From Bacteroidetes bacterium HGW-Bacteroidetes-2 (GTDB lineage Bacteria > Bacteroidota > Bacteroidia > Flavobacteriales > Flavobacteriaceae): a stretch of 64,000 nt of DNA. The position numbers and the translations under genes were made by a program. The DNA lies in NCBI GenBank assembly GCA_002842575.1, contig PHDJ01000007.1, positions 21,857-85,856 on the forward strand, in the 5' to 3' direction. Positions 8,573 to 17,391 of this stretch are shown one piece after another (within the stretch, counting starts at the first letter, position 1; each line of letters opens with the position of its first letter). Below the pieces are notes generated by a model. That model did no database searches. It saw nothing but the letters and a program-made list of their open reading frames with translations, and was not told the origin of the DNA.

Positions 8573-9844
8573 ATGGCAGTTGACTTACTACTAGGATTAC
8601 AATGGGGAGATGAAGGAAAAGGAAAAATCGTAGATGTACTTACAAGTAAATACGATATAATAGCACGATTTCAAGGCGGACCAAACGCAGGACACACCTT
8701 AGAATTTGATGGAATTAAACATGTTTTAAGAACCATTCCCTCCGGTATATTTCACAAAAACACCATAAACATTATTGGAAATGGTGTAGTTATTGACCCC
8801 GTAGTTTTTGTAAAAGAGCTAGAAGGCTTAGATAAATTCAAACTCGATTATAGAAAAAATTTATTTATTTCAAGAAAAGCTCATATCATACTTCCAACAC
8901 ACCGGTTGCTAGATGCTGCTTCTGAAGCCTCTAAAGGAAAAGCAAAAATTGGCTCCACTTTAAAAGGAATAGGCCCAACTTACATGGATAAAACTGGAAG
9001 AAACGGTATTCGTGTAGGCGATTTAGAACTTGAAAACTGGGAAAAAAAATACCGCGCTCTAGCTGACAAACATGAAGCTCTAATTGGTTTTTATAATGTA
9101 GCCATACAATACAATTTAGAGGAAATGGAAAAAGAGTTTTTTGAAGCTGTAGAAGTTTTAAAAACCATGCGATTCATTGACAGTGAAGAATATTTATATC
9201 AAGCACAAAAAGAAGGCAAATCTATTTTAGCCGAAGGCGCTCAAGGATCCCTTTTAGATGTTGATTTTGGCACCTATCCTTTTGTCACATCTTCAAATAC
9301 TACTGCAGCTGGAGCTTGCACAGGATTAGGCATTCCGCCAAACAAAATAAAAGAAGTCTACGGAATTTTTAAAGCCTACACCACACGTGTAGGAAGCGGC
9401 CCCTTCCCTACTGAATTATTTGATAAAATAGGTGAGCAAATGGCAAAAGTGGGTAATGAATTTGGTGCAGTAACCGGAAGACCTAGGCGATGTGGATGGC
9501 TGGACCTTGTAGCATTAAAATATGCAACACAAGTAAATGGTGTTACCCAATTAATGATGATAAAAGGCGATGTATTAAGTGGTTTTAAAACCCTTAAAGT
9601 TTGTACCGCATACAAATACAAAGGAGAAACCATTAACTATTTACCCTTTAATATTGAACCAGAAAATGTTACTCCTATATATACCGAAATGACAGGATGG
9701 AAAGAGGACCTCACCAAACTGAAAGACGCCAACAACCTTCCAAAAGAACTTATAGACTATATCGATTTCTTAGAAAAAAAATTAGAAATTCCTATTAAAT
9801 TAGTTTCAGTAGGACCTGACAGAACGCAAACTATTCATAGATAA
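8573..9844 (+). CDS. purA: Adenylosuccinate synthetase
   Basis: A 423-residue enzyme that joins IMP and aspartate using GTP, the first committed step from IMP to AMP. Start chosen at 8573, where the protein begins MAVDLLLGLQWGDEGKGK; the GDEGKGK phosphate loop is at residues 12-18 as expected, and the upstream in-frame ATG at 8486 would lie inside the fur-family gene. Other family hallmarks are GPNAGHTL, STLKGIGPTYMDK, EGAQGSLLDVDFGTYPFVTSSN and GRPRRCGWLD. Length is normal for the family. It lies in a spoT, fur-like, purA, OstA-like row on the same strand. Confidence 0.97.
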   Translation: MAVDLLLGLQWGDEGKGKIVDVLTSKYDIIARFQGGPNAGHTLEFDGIKHVLRTIPSGIFHKNTINIIGNGVVIDPVVFVKELEGLDKFKLDYRKNLFISRKAHIILPTHRLLDAASEASKGKAKIGSTLKGIGPTYMDKTGRNGIRVGDLELENWEKKYRALADKHEALIGFYNVAIQYNLEEMEKEFFEAVEVLKTMRFIDSEEYLYQAQKEGKSILAEGAQGSLLDVDFGTYPFVTSSNTTAAGACTGLGIPPNKIKEVYGIFKAYTTRVGSGPFPTELFDKIGEQMAKVGNEFGAVTGRPRRCGWLDLVALKYATQVNGVTQLMMIKGDVLSGFKTLKVCTAYKYKGETINYLPFNIEPENVTPIYTEMTGWKEDLTKLKDANNLPKELIDYIDFLEKKLEIPIKLVSVGPDRTQTIHR

Positions 9845-9895
9845 ACTTTAGTTTTTAATTACAAGTTTTTTTGAAATATAGAATTTAAATTTTAC

Positions 9896-11644
9896 ATGCA
9901 GCAAAACAGTCAAAAATTAAAAATTATAGTTTTAGCATTCCTGCTATTGATAACACCTAATTTTATTTTTGCGCAGGAAACACAAAAAGTAGATATACAA
10001 TCTGGCTATTTAGAAATACGTCCAGATTTTCCAGATGCCGCAATTTGGACTAGAGAAGCAAACACACAAGTCTACATTGTTCATGAAGGCATAGAAATGT
10101 GGTGTGACCAAGCGTATGTTTACATGAAAGATAATTTTGTAAAAGCATTTGGCAATGTACGTATTTCACAAGGCGATACATTAACCCTAAACAGCAAATA
10201 TGGAGAATATAACGGTAATACTCAATTTGCCTTTGCCAGTGGCAATGTAATTTTAAAAGAACCTAACACAACCCTTACTACAGACACCCTGTATTTTGAC
10301 CGAATAAAACAACAGGCTTTTTACCGAAGCGGAGGAAAAGTAATAGACACTGCCAGCATTTTAACTAGCCGTATAGGAAGATATTATGCCGAAACAAAAA
10401 AATACCAATTCCTATCCAATGTAGTTCTTAATAACCCAGAATATGTAATTAACACCAACCAATTAGATTTCTTTACAGAAACTGGAAATGCCTATTTATA
10501 TGGCCCATCTACTATTGTTAGTGAAACAAGTACAGTATATTGTGAACGTGGATTTTATGATACCAGAGAGGATTATGGCTACTTTATGAAAAATGCTAGA
10601 ATAGATTATGATAATCGATCGGTTTATGGGGATAGCCTTTATTTTAATCGAAAGTCAAGTTTTGCTTCTGCCACAAACAATATCAAAGTTTTAGACACTC
10701 TTAATAATAGCTTGATAAAAGGTCATTATGCCGAGGTTTATAGAGAAAAAGATTCTGTTTTTATCACCAAAAGAGCCGTTGCCATTACCCTAAGAGATAA
10801 AGATTCTATCTATATACACGCAGATACCCTTCGCATTACCGGAAAGCCAGATAATAGAATATTGAAAGGATTTTATGGCGCCAGAATTTATAAAAGTGAT
10901 ATGAGCGGGAAAAGTGATTCCATTTACGTAAGTGAAAAAATGGGCATTACTAAAATGATAAACAGACCTGTAATGTGGAGTGGTGAAAGCCAAATGACAG
11001 GAGATACTATCCACATATTAACCAACAAAAAAACAGAAAAACTAGACTCTTTAAAAGTTTTCAAAAATGCCTTTTTAATTCAAAAAGACAGCTCGGGTTA
11101 TAATCAGGTAAAAGGAGAAATACTCATTGGATTATTTACCAATAATGAGCTAGACACCATCAACATTAACCGAAATACAGAGGTTATTTTTTTTACAAGA
11201 AATGATAAAGACGAATTAGTAGGAATTAACCACTCTCAATCTAGTTCCATTCAAATAACTTTAGAAGCCCAAGAAATTCAAACCATCCGATTTTTAAGAA
11301 CTGTAGATGGTAAATTACATCCCGAGTCTCAATTTCCAGAAAACGCACGAATTTTACGTGGTTTTGAATGGCGTGGCGAGGAGCGATTATTATCAAAACA
11401 AGATCTTTTTAAAGGAAAACCTATTCCAATATTGCCAAAAATTACAGGTATTCCCCTACCCGATTTAGAAGAAGAGTTTTTTAAAGAAATTCCCGCGAAA
11501 GATTTAATCATTCCAGAAGCATCTCAACTCCTTCCCAAAAACCTACAAAACGACCCAAAAGATTTTAAACCGCTCAGCAAAAAAAAGGAAGTTGACGAAA
11601 AATCTGAAAAGAAAGATAATGAAAGTGACCAGAAAATAGAATAA
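9896..11644 (+). CDS. OstA/LptA-like envelope protein
   Basis: A 582-residue protein with a signal peptide (hydrophobic residues about 9-25, ending IFAQE). The N-terminal region of about 250 residues reads as repeated short beta strands with the OstA-like pattern: conversion of positions to YxEYNxxTQFAFASGNV and repeated D(S/T)L(Y/T)(F/I)(D/N) turns such as GDTLTLNS, TDTLYFDR, GDSLYFNR and ADTLRITG. This is the beta-jelly-roll repeat of LptA/LptD, which moves lipopolysaccharide across the periplasm. The C-terminal 60 residues are lysine- and glutamate-rich and probably disordered. Longer than E. coli LptA, as usual for Bacteroidota OstA-like proteins. A role in LPS transport is inferred from the family. 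Confidence 0.82.
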   Translation: MQQNSQKLKIIVLAFLLLITPNFIFAQETQKVDIQSGYLEIRPDFPDAAIWTREANTQVYIVHEGIEMWCDQAYVYMKDNFVKAFGNVRISQGDTLTLNSKYGEYNGNTQFAFASGNVILKEPNTTLTTDTLYFDRIKQQAFYRSGGKVIDTASILTSRIGRYYAETKKYQFLSNVVLNNPEYVINTNQLDFFTETGNAYLYGPSTIVSETSTVYCERGFYDTREDYGYFMKNARIDYDNRSVYGDSLYFNRKSSFASATNNIKVLDTLNNSLIKGHYAEVYREKDSVFITKRAVAITLRDKDSIYIHADTLRITGKPDNRILKGFYGARIYKSDMSGKSDSIYVSEKMGITKMINRPVMWSGESQMTGDTIHILTNKKTEKLDSLKVFKNAFLIQKDSSGYNQVKGEILIGLFTNNELDTININRNTEVIFFTRNDKDELVGINHSQSSSIQITLEAQEIQTIRFLRTVDGKLHPESQFPENARILRGFEWRGEERLLSKQDLFKGKPIPILPKITGIPLPDLEEEFFKEIPAKDLIIPEASQLLPKNLQNDPKDFKPLSKKKEVDEKSEKKDNESDQKIE

Positions 11645-11729
11645 AAAGAAATATTTTTCAATCGTTTAAAAACCCTAATAACTATATATACTAAATTTAA
11701 AATAAACATTAACGCTATACTTTTTAAAA

Positions 11730-12929
11730 GTGTCTAACAAAAACGATTTCTTTACCTATCAAGCACAAACAACACCACATCCTTTAGCTATGGAAGTTTC
11801 ACATGCTAAAGGTTCTTATATTTATGACAAAAAAGGAAAAGCCCATTTAGATTTTGTAGCAGGAGTTTCTGCTTGTACTTTAGGACACTGCCACCCAAAA
11901 GTTGTAGATGCCATAAAAAAACAAGTTGATACCTTTATGCACGTTATGGTATATGGTGAATATATTCAAGACCCCGCAGTTACACTCACCAAGCTTTTAG
12001 CAAAACACTTACCAGAATCCTTAAGCACAACTTATCTTACAAACAGTGGCACAGAAAGTATTGAAGGTGCCATAAAACTAGCTAAACGTATAACCGGAAG
12101 ATCCCAAATGATAAGTGCATTTAACGCCTATCACGGAAGCACTATAGGCTCATTAAGCATCATGGGCTTTGAAGAACGCAAACGTGCATTCAGACCTTTA
12201 ATGCCAGATGTTGCCTATATTACTTTTAATAACGATGCCGATATAGAAAAAATTTCCTCAAAGACAGCTGGAGTTGTTTTAGAAACCATTCAAGGTGGAG
12301 CAGGATTTATTGTTCCAGAAAATGACTATCTGAAAAAAGTAAGAAATCGTTGTGATGCAACAGGTACAATGCTTATTCTGGATGAAATACAACCTGGATT
12401 TGGACGTACAGGAACGCTTTTTGGCTTTGAACAATATAACTGTATTCCTGACATTTTAGTGATGGGAAAAGGAATGGGTGGCGGAATGCCCATTGGAGCT
12501 TTCACTTCTTCCTATGAAAATATGAAACTTTTACAAGACCATCCAAAACTTGGGCATATCACTACTTTTGGAGGACATCCAGTAATCGCTGCCGCTGCAC
12601 TTGCTACACTAGAAGAACTTATTACAACTGACTTAATGGCAGTGACTTTAGAAAAAGAAAAAATATTCCGTAGCCTATTACAACACAAACTTATACTAGA
12701 AATTAGAGGCGTTGGATTAATGCTCGCTTTAATTTTAAAAGATGAAGAAACAACAAACCGTGTTATTTTACTCTGCAAAGAGCGTGGGCTCATCCTTTTT
12801 TGGCTACTTTTTGAAAGCAAAGCAGTAAGAATAACGCCCCCACTAACCATCTCAAAAAAAGAGATTATAGACGGATGTAACATCCTACTTAATGTATTAT
12901 GTGATATAGAAATTGAAAATAACACTTAA
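11730..12929 (+). CDS. Class-III pyridoxal-phosphate aminotransferase
   Basis: A 399-residue aminotransferase of the ornithine/acetylornithine type. It starts with GTG at 11730. The signatures are GVSACTLGHCHPKVV, the TNSGTESIEGAIKLA phosphate-binding region, YHGSTIG at 134-140, LDEIQPGFGRTG at 217-228 with the cofactor-contacting Asp, and the Schiff-base lysine K247 in GKGMGGGMPIGAF. The family transfers amino groups from omega- or alpha-amino donors to oxo acids. The exact substrate is not evident; it is not next to arginine or lysine genes here. It is followed 131 bp downstream by a TPR protein. Class assignment is firm. Confidence 0.92.
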   Translation: MSNKNDFFTYQAQTTPHPLAMEVSHAKGSYIYDKKGKAHLDFVAGVSACTLGHCHPKVVDAIKKQVDTFMHVMVYGEYIQDPAVTLTKLLAKHLPESLSTTYLTNSGTESIEGAIKLAKRITGRSQMISAFNAYHGSTIGSLSIMGFEERKRAFRPLMPDVAYITFNNDADIEKISSKTAGVVLETIQGGAGFIVPENDYLKKVRNRCDATGTMLILDEIQPGFGRTGTLFGFEQYNCIPDILVMGKGMGGGMPIGAFTSSYENMKLLQDHPKLGHITTFGGHPVIAAAALATLEELITTDLMAVTLEKEKIFRSLLQHKLILEIRGVGLMLALILKDEETTNRVILLCKERGLILFWLLFESKAVRITPPLTISKKEIIDGCNILLNVLCDIEIENNT

Positions 12930-12999
12930 TACATTGATTATCAAATTTTTATTTAATTTAAATGTTGATTACTTTGTTAACAAGAAAATGGGTATAAAC

Positions 13000-13029
13000 T
13001 TTGAGTAGTACATTACATTAGTAAATTTA
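13000..13029 (+). promoter_or_regulatory. Probable promoter of the TPR protein gene
   Basis: TTTG at 13000-13003, an 18-nt spacer and TAAATTTA at 13022-13029, one mismatch from TAnnTTTG. The predicted transcript start is about 25 nt before the ATG at 13061. Confidence 0.45.
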
Positions 13030-13060
13030 AAATACGAAGAAATCCCATAAACTAACGTCT

Positions 13061-14461
13061 ATGCAATTAAGTCATAACGAAGATAAAAATTTCTCCCTTT
13101 CCCGTTTTGAATCCATGTTAAAAACCAATAATGTGCTTTTCTTCGATGCCGAAGAATTTGAAGACATTATTAATTATTATTTGGAAAACGGCAAAGTTGC
13201 CCTTGCTAAAAAAGCAACAAAACTCGGTCTAGAACAGCACCCCACATCCATCAATTTAAAGTTATTTCAGGTGGAGATGTTTATCTTTGAAAACAAACTC
13301 GATCTTGCAGATACTTTGTTAGATGAATTATACAGAATTGAAAGTTCTAATGAAGAAATTTTCATTCAAAAAGCAAATATTTTTTCCAGAAGAGATGACC
13401 ATAAAAAAGCCATTAAACTCCTTGAAAAAGCTTTGGAAATAACAGAAGATGAAGCAGATGTACTCAATTTAATAGGCATGGAATATTTATTTCTTGAAGA
13501 TTATGAAAATGCAAAGTATTATTTTATGGAGTGCGTTGAACTTGACAATGAAGATTACTCTTCTCTTTATAACATTATCTTTTCTTTTGAATTTTTAGGA
13601 CAAAATGAAGAAGCTATTAATTATTTAAATGATTATTTAAATACTAATCCCTATTGTGAAGTTGCGTGGCATCAGGTAGGAAAACAATATTATATCTTAA
13701 AAAAATACGAAAAAGCCTTAGCAGCATTTGATTTTGCCATTATATCTGACGACACCTTTGTAGGTGCCTATCTAGAAAAAGGGAAAGTACTTGAACGATT
13801 AAAAAAATACAATGAAGCTATTGAAAATTATACCATTACGCTAAATTTAGAAGACCCTACTTCTTTCGCTCTTTTGCGCATTGGCAAATGCCACGATCGC
13901 TTAGGCAATGACGAATTAGCACTGCAATTTTTTCTGAAATGTGTAGAAGATGATGCTTTATTAGACAAAGGATGGATTGCTATTACTGATTTTTACATCA
14001 AAAAACAAAATTTTCAAAAAGCACTCTATTATATAGGAAAAGCAATTAATATTGATAGCGAAAATATCCAATACTGGAAACGATTTGGAAATATTAATAA
14101 ACGATTAAATCTTTTTGAAGAAGCGGAAGAAGGATATCGCAGAGCGCTTGAATTAGGAAATTACGAACTTCAAACATGGCTATCTAGAACAGATATCCTT
14201 GTACAATTAGGCGAATTTGAAGCAGCCATCAAAAGTTTACACGAAGCAGCAGAATTTTACCCTCAAAATGTGGAAATAGAGTACCGCCTATCTGGACTTT
14301 ATTTCTACCTAAACGAATCGGAAAAAGGCACTTTTCACTTAGAAAACGGTCTAAAATTAGATATAGAATATAATATGATTCTAGAACTTTTATTCCCGTC
14401 TGTTTATGAATTAAAAATGGTTCAAGATATTATTAGAAAATACCAAAATGCATCCCAATAA
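13061..14461 (+). CDS. Tetratricopeptide-repeat protein
   Basis: A 466-residue protein built almost entirely from 34-residue TPR helix pairs, with the typical A/G-Y/F-A-P spacing visible, for example KKAIKLLEKALEITEDEADV, KYEKALAAFDFAIISDDTF, QKALYYIGKAINIDSENI and FEEAEEGYRRALELGNYEL. At least ten repeats can be counted. There is no signal peptide, so it should be a cytoplasmic scaffold for protein contacts. It precedes the DUF368 pair with a 35-bp gap. The partner is unknown; a core flavobacterial protein is likely. Confidence 0.88.
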   Translation: MQLSHNEDKNFSLSRFESMLKTNNVLFFDAEEFEDIINYYLENGKVALAKKATKLGLEQHPTSINLKLFQVEMFIFENKLDLADTLLDELYRIESSNEEIFIQKANIFSRRDDHKKAIKLLEKALEITEDEADVLNLIGMEYLFLEDYENAKYYFMECVELDNEDYSSLYNIIFSFEFLGQNEEAINYLNDYLNTNPYCEVAWHQVGKQYYILKKYEKALAAFDFAIISDDTFVGAYLEKGKVLERLKKYNEAIENYTITLNLEDPTSFALLRIGKCHDRLGNDELALQFFLKCVEDDALLDKGWIAITDFYIKKQNFQKALYYIGKAINIDSENIQYWKRFGNINKRLNLFEEAEEGYRRALELGNYELQTWLSRTDILVQLGEFEAAIKSLHEAAEFYPQNVEIEYRLSGLYFYLNESEKGTFHLENGLKLDIEYNMILELLFPSVYELKMVQDIIRKYQNASQ

Positions 14462-14468
14462 ATTTCTT

Positions 14469-14476
14469 TACTTTTG
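14469..14476 (+). promoter_or_regulatory. -7 promoter element before the DUF368 pair
   Basis: TACTTTTG is a perfect TAnnTTTG match, 20 nt before the ATG at 14497. No convincing -33 element is visible because the upstream gene ends there. Confidence 0.4.
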
Positions 14477-14496
14477 GGCGTTAATAAACGCATTTT

Positions 14497-15471
14497 ATGA
14501 AAGAAATAAATTTTAAACAATCTGTTTTTTTATTTTTAAAAGGAATAGCAATGGGTGCTGCAGACGTTGTTCCAGGGGTTTCTGGAGGAACTATAGCTTT
14601 CATTTCTGGCATTTATGAAGAATTAATTGAAACCATTGATCAATTAAGCCTTTCCTTTTTTAAACTTTGGAAAAAAGAGGGCATTAAAGCAGCTTGGAAA
14701 TACTACAACCTAACTTTTTTACTAACCCTTTTAACAGGTATTTTAATAAGTATTCTTTCTTTAGCAAAACTTATAGGATGGTTATTAATTAATGAACCCA
14801 TTATTGTTTGGTCTTTTTTCTTCGGATTAATTATAGCAAGTATTCACTATGTTGGAAAACAAATAAAACCATGGAACATCAAGATTGTTCTTGCTGTTTT
14901 ATTTGCAACAATAATTTCATATTACATCACTTTAGCCGAACCTGTTGCCTCACCCGATAGCAATTGGTATATTTTCATGTCTGGTTTTATTGCTATTATA
15001 GCCATGATATTACCAGGTATTTCAGGCTCTTTTATACTCTTGCTTCTTGGCTCTTATGAAATTATTATTAGCACTTTAAATCAGTTCACCATTTCTATTA
15101 CCACCCTAGATATGCCATTGTTTACTACTTCGGTTTTAAAACTTATAAGTTTTGCATTGGGTGCATTACTAGGTATAAAATTATTTACAAAAGTGTTAAA
15201 CTGGCTTTTTAAACATTATAAAAATACAACTTTGGCATTATTAACAGGATTCATGATTGGTGCTTTAAATAAAATTTGGCCTTGGAAAGAAGTTCTATCC
15301 TGGAGAACCAATAGCCATGGTGAACAAGTAGCGCTGCTAGAAAAAAGCATTTTACCCACTAACTTTATAGGTGACCCACAAATTTTAAATGCCATACTCT
15401 TCGCTACAATTGGGTTTTTAAGTATTTTTATCCTTGAATATATCGCTACAAAAAAAGTAAAAACTACATGA
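14497..15471 (+). CDS. DUF368 polytopic membrane protein (first of a pair)
   Basis: A 324-residue membrane protein with about eight hydrophobic segments and the DUF368 signature GAADVVPGVSGGTIAFISG near residue 20, repeated in the second half as ILPGISGSFILLLLGSYE. This internal inverted repeat is typical of transporter-like folds. DUF368 proteins are homologous to the PopT/C55-P carriers that recycle undecaprenyl phosphate across the inner membrane; that activity is known for some members and is inferred here. The stop codon overlaps the next gene's start as ATGA, so the two paralogues are translationally coupled. Confidence 0.9.
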   Translation: MKEINFKQSVFLFLKGIAMGAADVVPGVSGGTIAFISGIYEELIETIDQLSLSFFKLWKKEGIKAAWKYYNLTFLLTLLTGILISILSLAKLIGWLLINEPIIVWSFFFGLIIASIHYVGKQIKPWNIKIVLAVLFATIISYYITLAEPVASPDSNWYIFMSGFIAIIAMILPGISGSFILLLLGSYEIIISTLNQFTISITTLDMPLFTTSVLKLISFALGALLGIKLFTKVLNWLFKHYKNTTLALLTGFMIGALNKIWPWKEVLSWRTNSHGEQVALLEKSILPTNFIGDPQILNAILFATIGFLSIFILEYIATKKVKTT

Positions 15472-16496
15472 CCCAAACCCGTACCTTTTCTGACAAAATC
15501 TGGTTAGTTCTAAAAGGATTAGCTATGGGTGCTGCTAATAAAGTTCCTGGTGTGTCTGGAGGGGTTGTTGCTTTTGTTGCCGGTTTTTATGAAGAATTTA
15601 TTTATTCGCTTCAAAAAGTTAATAAAAAAGCATTTAAACTTTTAATAAATAGAAGATTTACAAGCTTTTACCGCTATATAAATGGCCGGTTTTTAAGCCT
15701 TCTTATTTTAGGAATGCTTATTAGCTATTTTAGTGTTTCAAAATTACTGGATTATTTGATTTTGCATTATGAACTCTTTGTTTGGAGTTCCTTTTTTGGA
15801 ATGATAATAGGTTCTATTTACTACATTGGTAAAGACTTTGACGATTGGTCTAAAAGGAATATTGTTATTCTAATTTGTGGAATCATTGCTGGTTTAGCCA
15901 TAAGTTTTTTAGAACCTGCTAAAGAAAATGATAACCTAATTTTTGTTTTTTTCTGCGGCATTGTAGGAGTGTCTGGAATGACTCTGCCAGGTCTTTCGGG
16001 TTCCTTTATTCTTATACTTTTTGGAAATTATGTGTTGCTTCTAGTAGATTCTGTAAATGCACTTTTTGACACTTTTTCTGAAATTATTATTTTGGATTTC
16101 TCTTTTACCGCTAATCAAGAGCGCATTCGATTATTACAAGTTTTGGTTTCATTTTCGCTTGGCTCCTTAGCGGGATTAGTTTCTCTTTCACATCTTTTAG
16201 GCTATTTATTAAAACATTATAAAAATGCTACTTATGCCGCAATTATTGGTTTTATAGCAGGATCTTTAGGGGTAGTTTGGCCTTGGAAAGAGAAAATATA
16301 TGCAATAGATAGTTTAGGAAATTTAATTACAGATAAACAAGGAAATAATATAATGACCAATTACAGTAGATTTATTCCAGAATCCTTCAATTCAGAAACA
16401 TTTTTAGCAATCCTTTTCGTAGTATTTGGCACATTAATAGTTCTTGGTTTAGGATGGTATGGTGACCGAATAAAAAAAACAAACTATCCCACTTAA
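15468..16496 (+). CDS. DUF368 polytopic membrane protein (second of a pair)
   Basis: A 342-residue paralogue of the preceding gene with the same two signatures: GAANKVPGVSGGVVAFVAG near residue 21 and TLPGLSGSFILILFGNY in the second half. It has about eight membrane segments. The start codon overlaps the previous stop (ATGA), implying coupled translation and possibly a heterodimer. The family includes undecaprenyl-phosphate translocases. Divergence between the two copies is large, so they have probably split roles rather than being a recent duplication. Confidence 0.9.
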   Translation: MTQTRTFSDKIWLVLKGLAMGAANKVPGVSGGVVAFVAGFYEEFIYSLQKVNKKAFKLLINRRFTSFYRYINGRFLSLLILGMLISYFSVSKLLDYLILHYELFVWSSFFGMIIGSIYYIGKDFDDWSKRNIVILICGIIAGLAISFLEPAKENDNLIFVFFCGIVGVSGMTLPGLSGSFILILFGNYVLLLVDSVNALFDTFSEIIILDFSFTANQERIRLLQVLVSFSLGSLAGLVSLSHLLGYLLKHYKNATYAAIIGFIAGSLGVVWPWKEKIYAIDSLGNLITDKQGNNIMTNYSRFIPESFNSETFLAILFVVFGTLIVLGLGWYGDRIKKTNYPT

Positions 16497-16512
16497 GTTA
16501 TATAATTAATCT

Positions 16513-16520
16513 TATTTTTG
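16513..16520 (+). promoter_or_regulatory. -7 promoter element of aroE
   Basis: TATTTTTG is a perfect TAnnTTTG match, 40 nt before the aroE ATG at 16561. Confidence 0.4.
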
Positions 16521-16560
16521 AAAACAACTAATAAGCATTAAATATAACCAACTTTCAACA

Positions 16561-17289
16561 ATGCAAAACTACGGTTTAATTGGAAAAAACATTTCATATT
16601 CCTTTTCAAAATCTTTTTTTGAGGATTTTTTCCTTAAGAAAAACTTACCACACAAGTACACCTTATTTGATATAGAATCTATTTCAGATTTTCCAGATAT
16701 TCTTACTAAAAACCCATCTCTAAAAGGATTGAATGTTACCATACCATACAAACAGCAAATAATTCCTTATTTGGATAAAATTGATAAAGAAGCAAATAAA
16801 ATAGGTGCTGTAAACACTATTAAAATTAATAAAAACGGACTGTTAGTTGGCTATAATACCGACCATTTTGGTTTTGCAACTTCACTGGCAGAGCACCTTT
16901 CAAAAGAAATAAAATCGGCACTGATTTTGGGTACTGGAGGAGCTTCAAAAGCAGTAGCTTATGTGTTAGATAATTTAAATATACACTATCAATTTGTATC
17001 CAGAAACCCAGAGGAAAACGAATTGGCTTACACAAATCTTTCGGAAGAAATAATCAACAACCATAAGCTTATCATTAATTGCACACCTCTTGGCACTAGC
17101 CCAAACATAAATGTATTTCCTAAAATTCCCTATAATGGCATTGGGAATAAACACCTTTTATTTGATTTAATTTACAATCCAAAACTCACTATTTTTCTTA
17201 AAATGGGTAAAGATAAAGGTGCAAAAATTGTAAATGGAGAGGCTATGCTTGAGTATCAAGCAAAAAAATCATGGAAAATTTGGGGTTAA
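16561..17289 (+). CDS. aroE: Shikimate dehydrogenase
   Basis: A 242-residue NADP-dependent enzyme that reduces 3-dehydroshikimate to shikimate in aromatic amino-acid synthesis. It has the shikimate-binding SYSFSKSFF start, NVTIPYKQ with the catalytic lysine near residue 66, GAVNTI, the glycine-rich nucleotide loop GTGGASKAVAYVL near 125 and the NCTPLGTSPN segment. It is slightly shorter than E. coli AroE (272) but complete. It is flanked by unrelated genes, with a DUF349 gene downstream. Confidence 0.95.
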   Translation: MQNYGLIGKNISYSFSKSFFEDFFLKKNLPHKYTLFDIESISDFPDILTKNPSLKGLNVTIPYKQQIIPYLDKIDKEANKIGAVNTIKINKNGLLVGYNTDHFGFATSLAEHLSKEIKSALILGTGGASKAVAYVLDNLNIHYQFVSRNPEENELAYTNLSEEIINNHKLIINCTPLGTSPNINVFPKIPYNGIGNKHLLFDLIYNPKLTIFLKMGKDKGAKIVNGEAMLEYQAKKSWKIWG

Positions 17290-17323
17290 TTTCTTAAAAA
17301 TACCATCAAAACAACATAGAAAC

Positions 17324-17354
17324 TTTGCAATTCCAACAGTAGTTACTATCTTTC
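17324..17354 (+). promoter_or_regulatory. Probable promoter of the DUF349 gene
   Basis: TTTG at 17324-17327, a 19-nt spacer and TATCTTTC at 17347-17354 fit the Bacteroidota promoter with one mismatch. The ATG lies 37 nt further on. Confidence 0.45.
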
Positions 17355-17391
17355 CACCCACAACAAAATAAGAACCTAAACATTGAAACAA

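Noticed and set aside
12512..12925. 137-codon minus-strand frame
   Set aside because: It lies inside the class-III aminotransferase and has no motif of its own.
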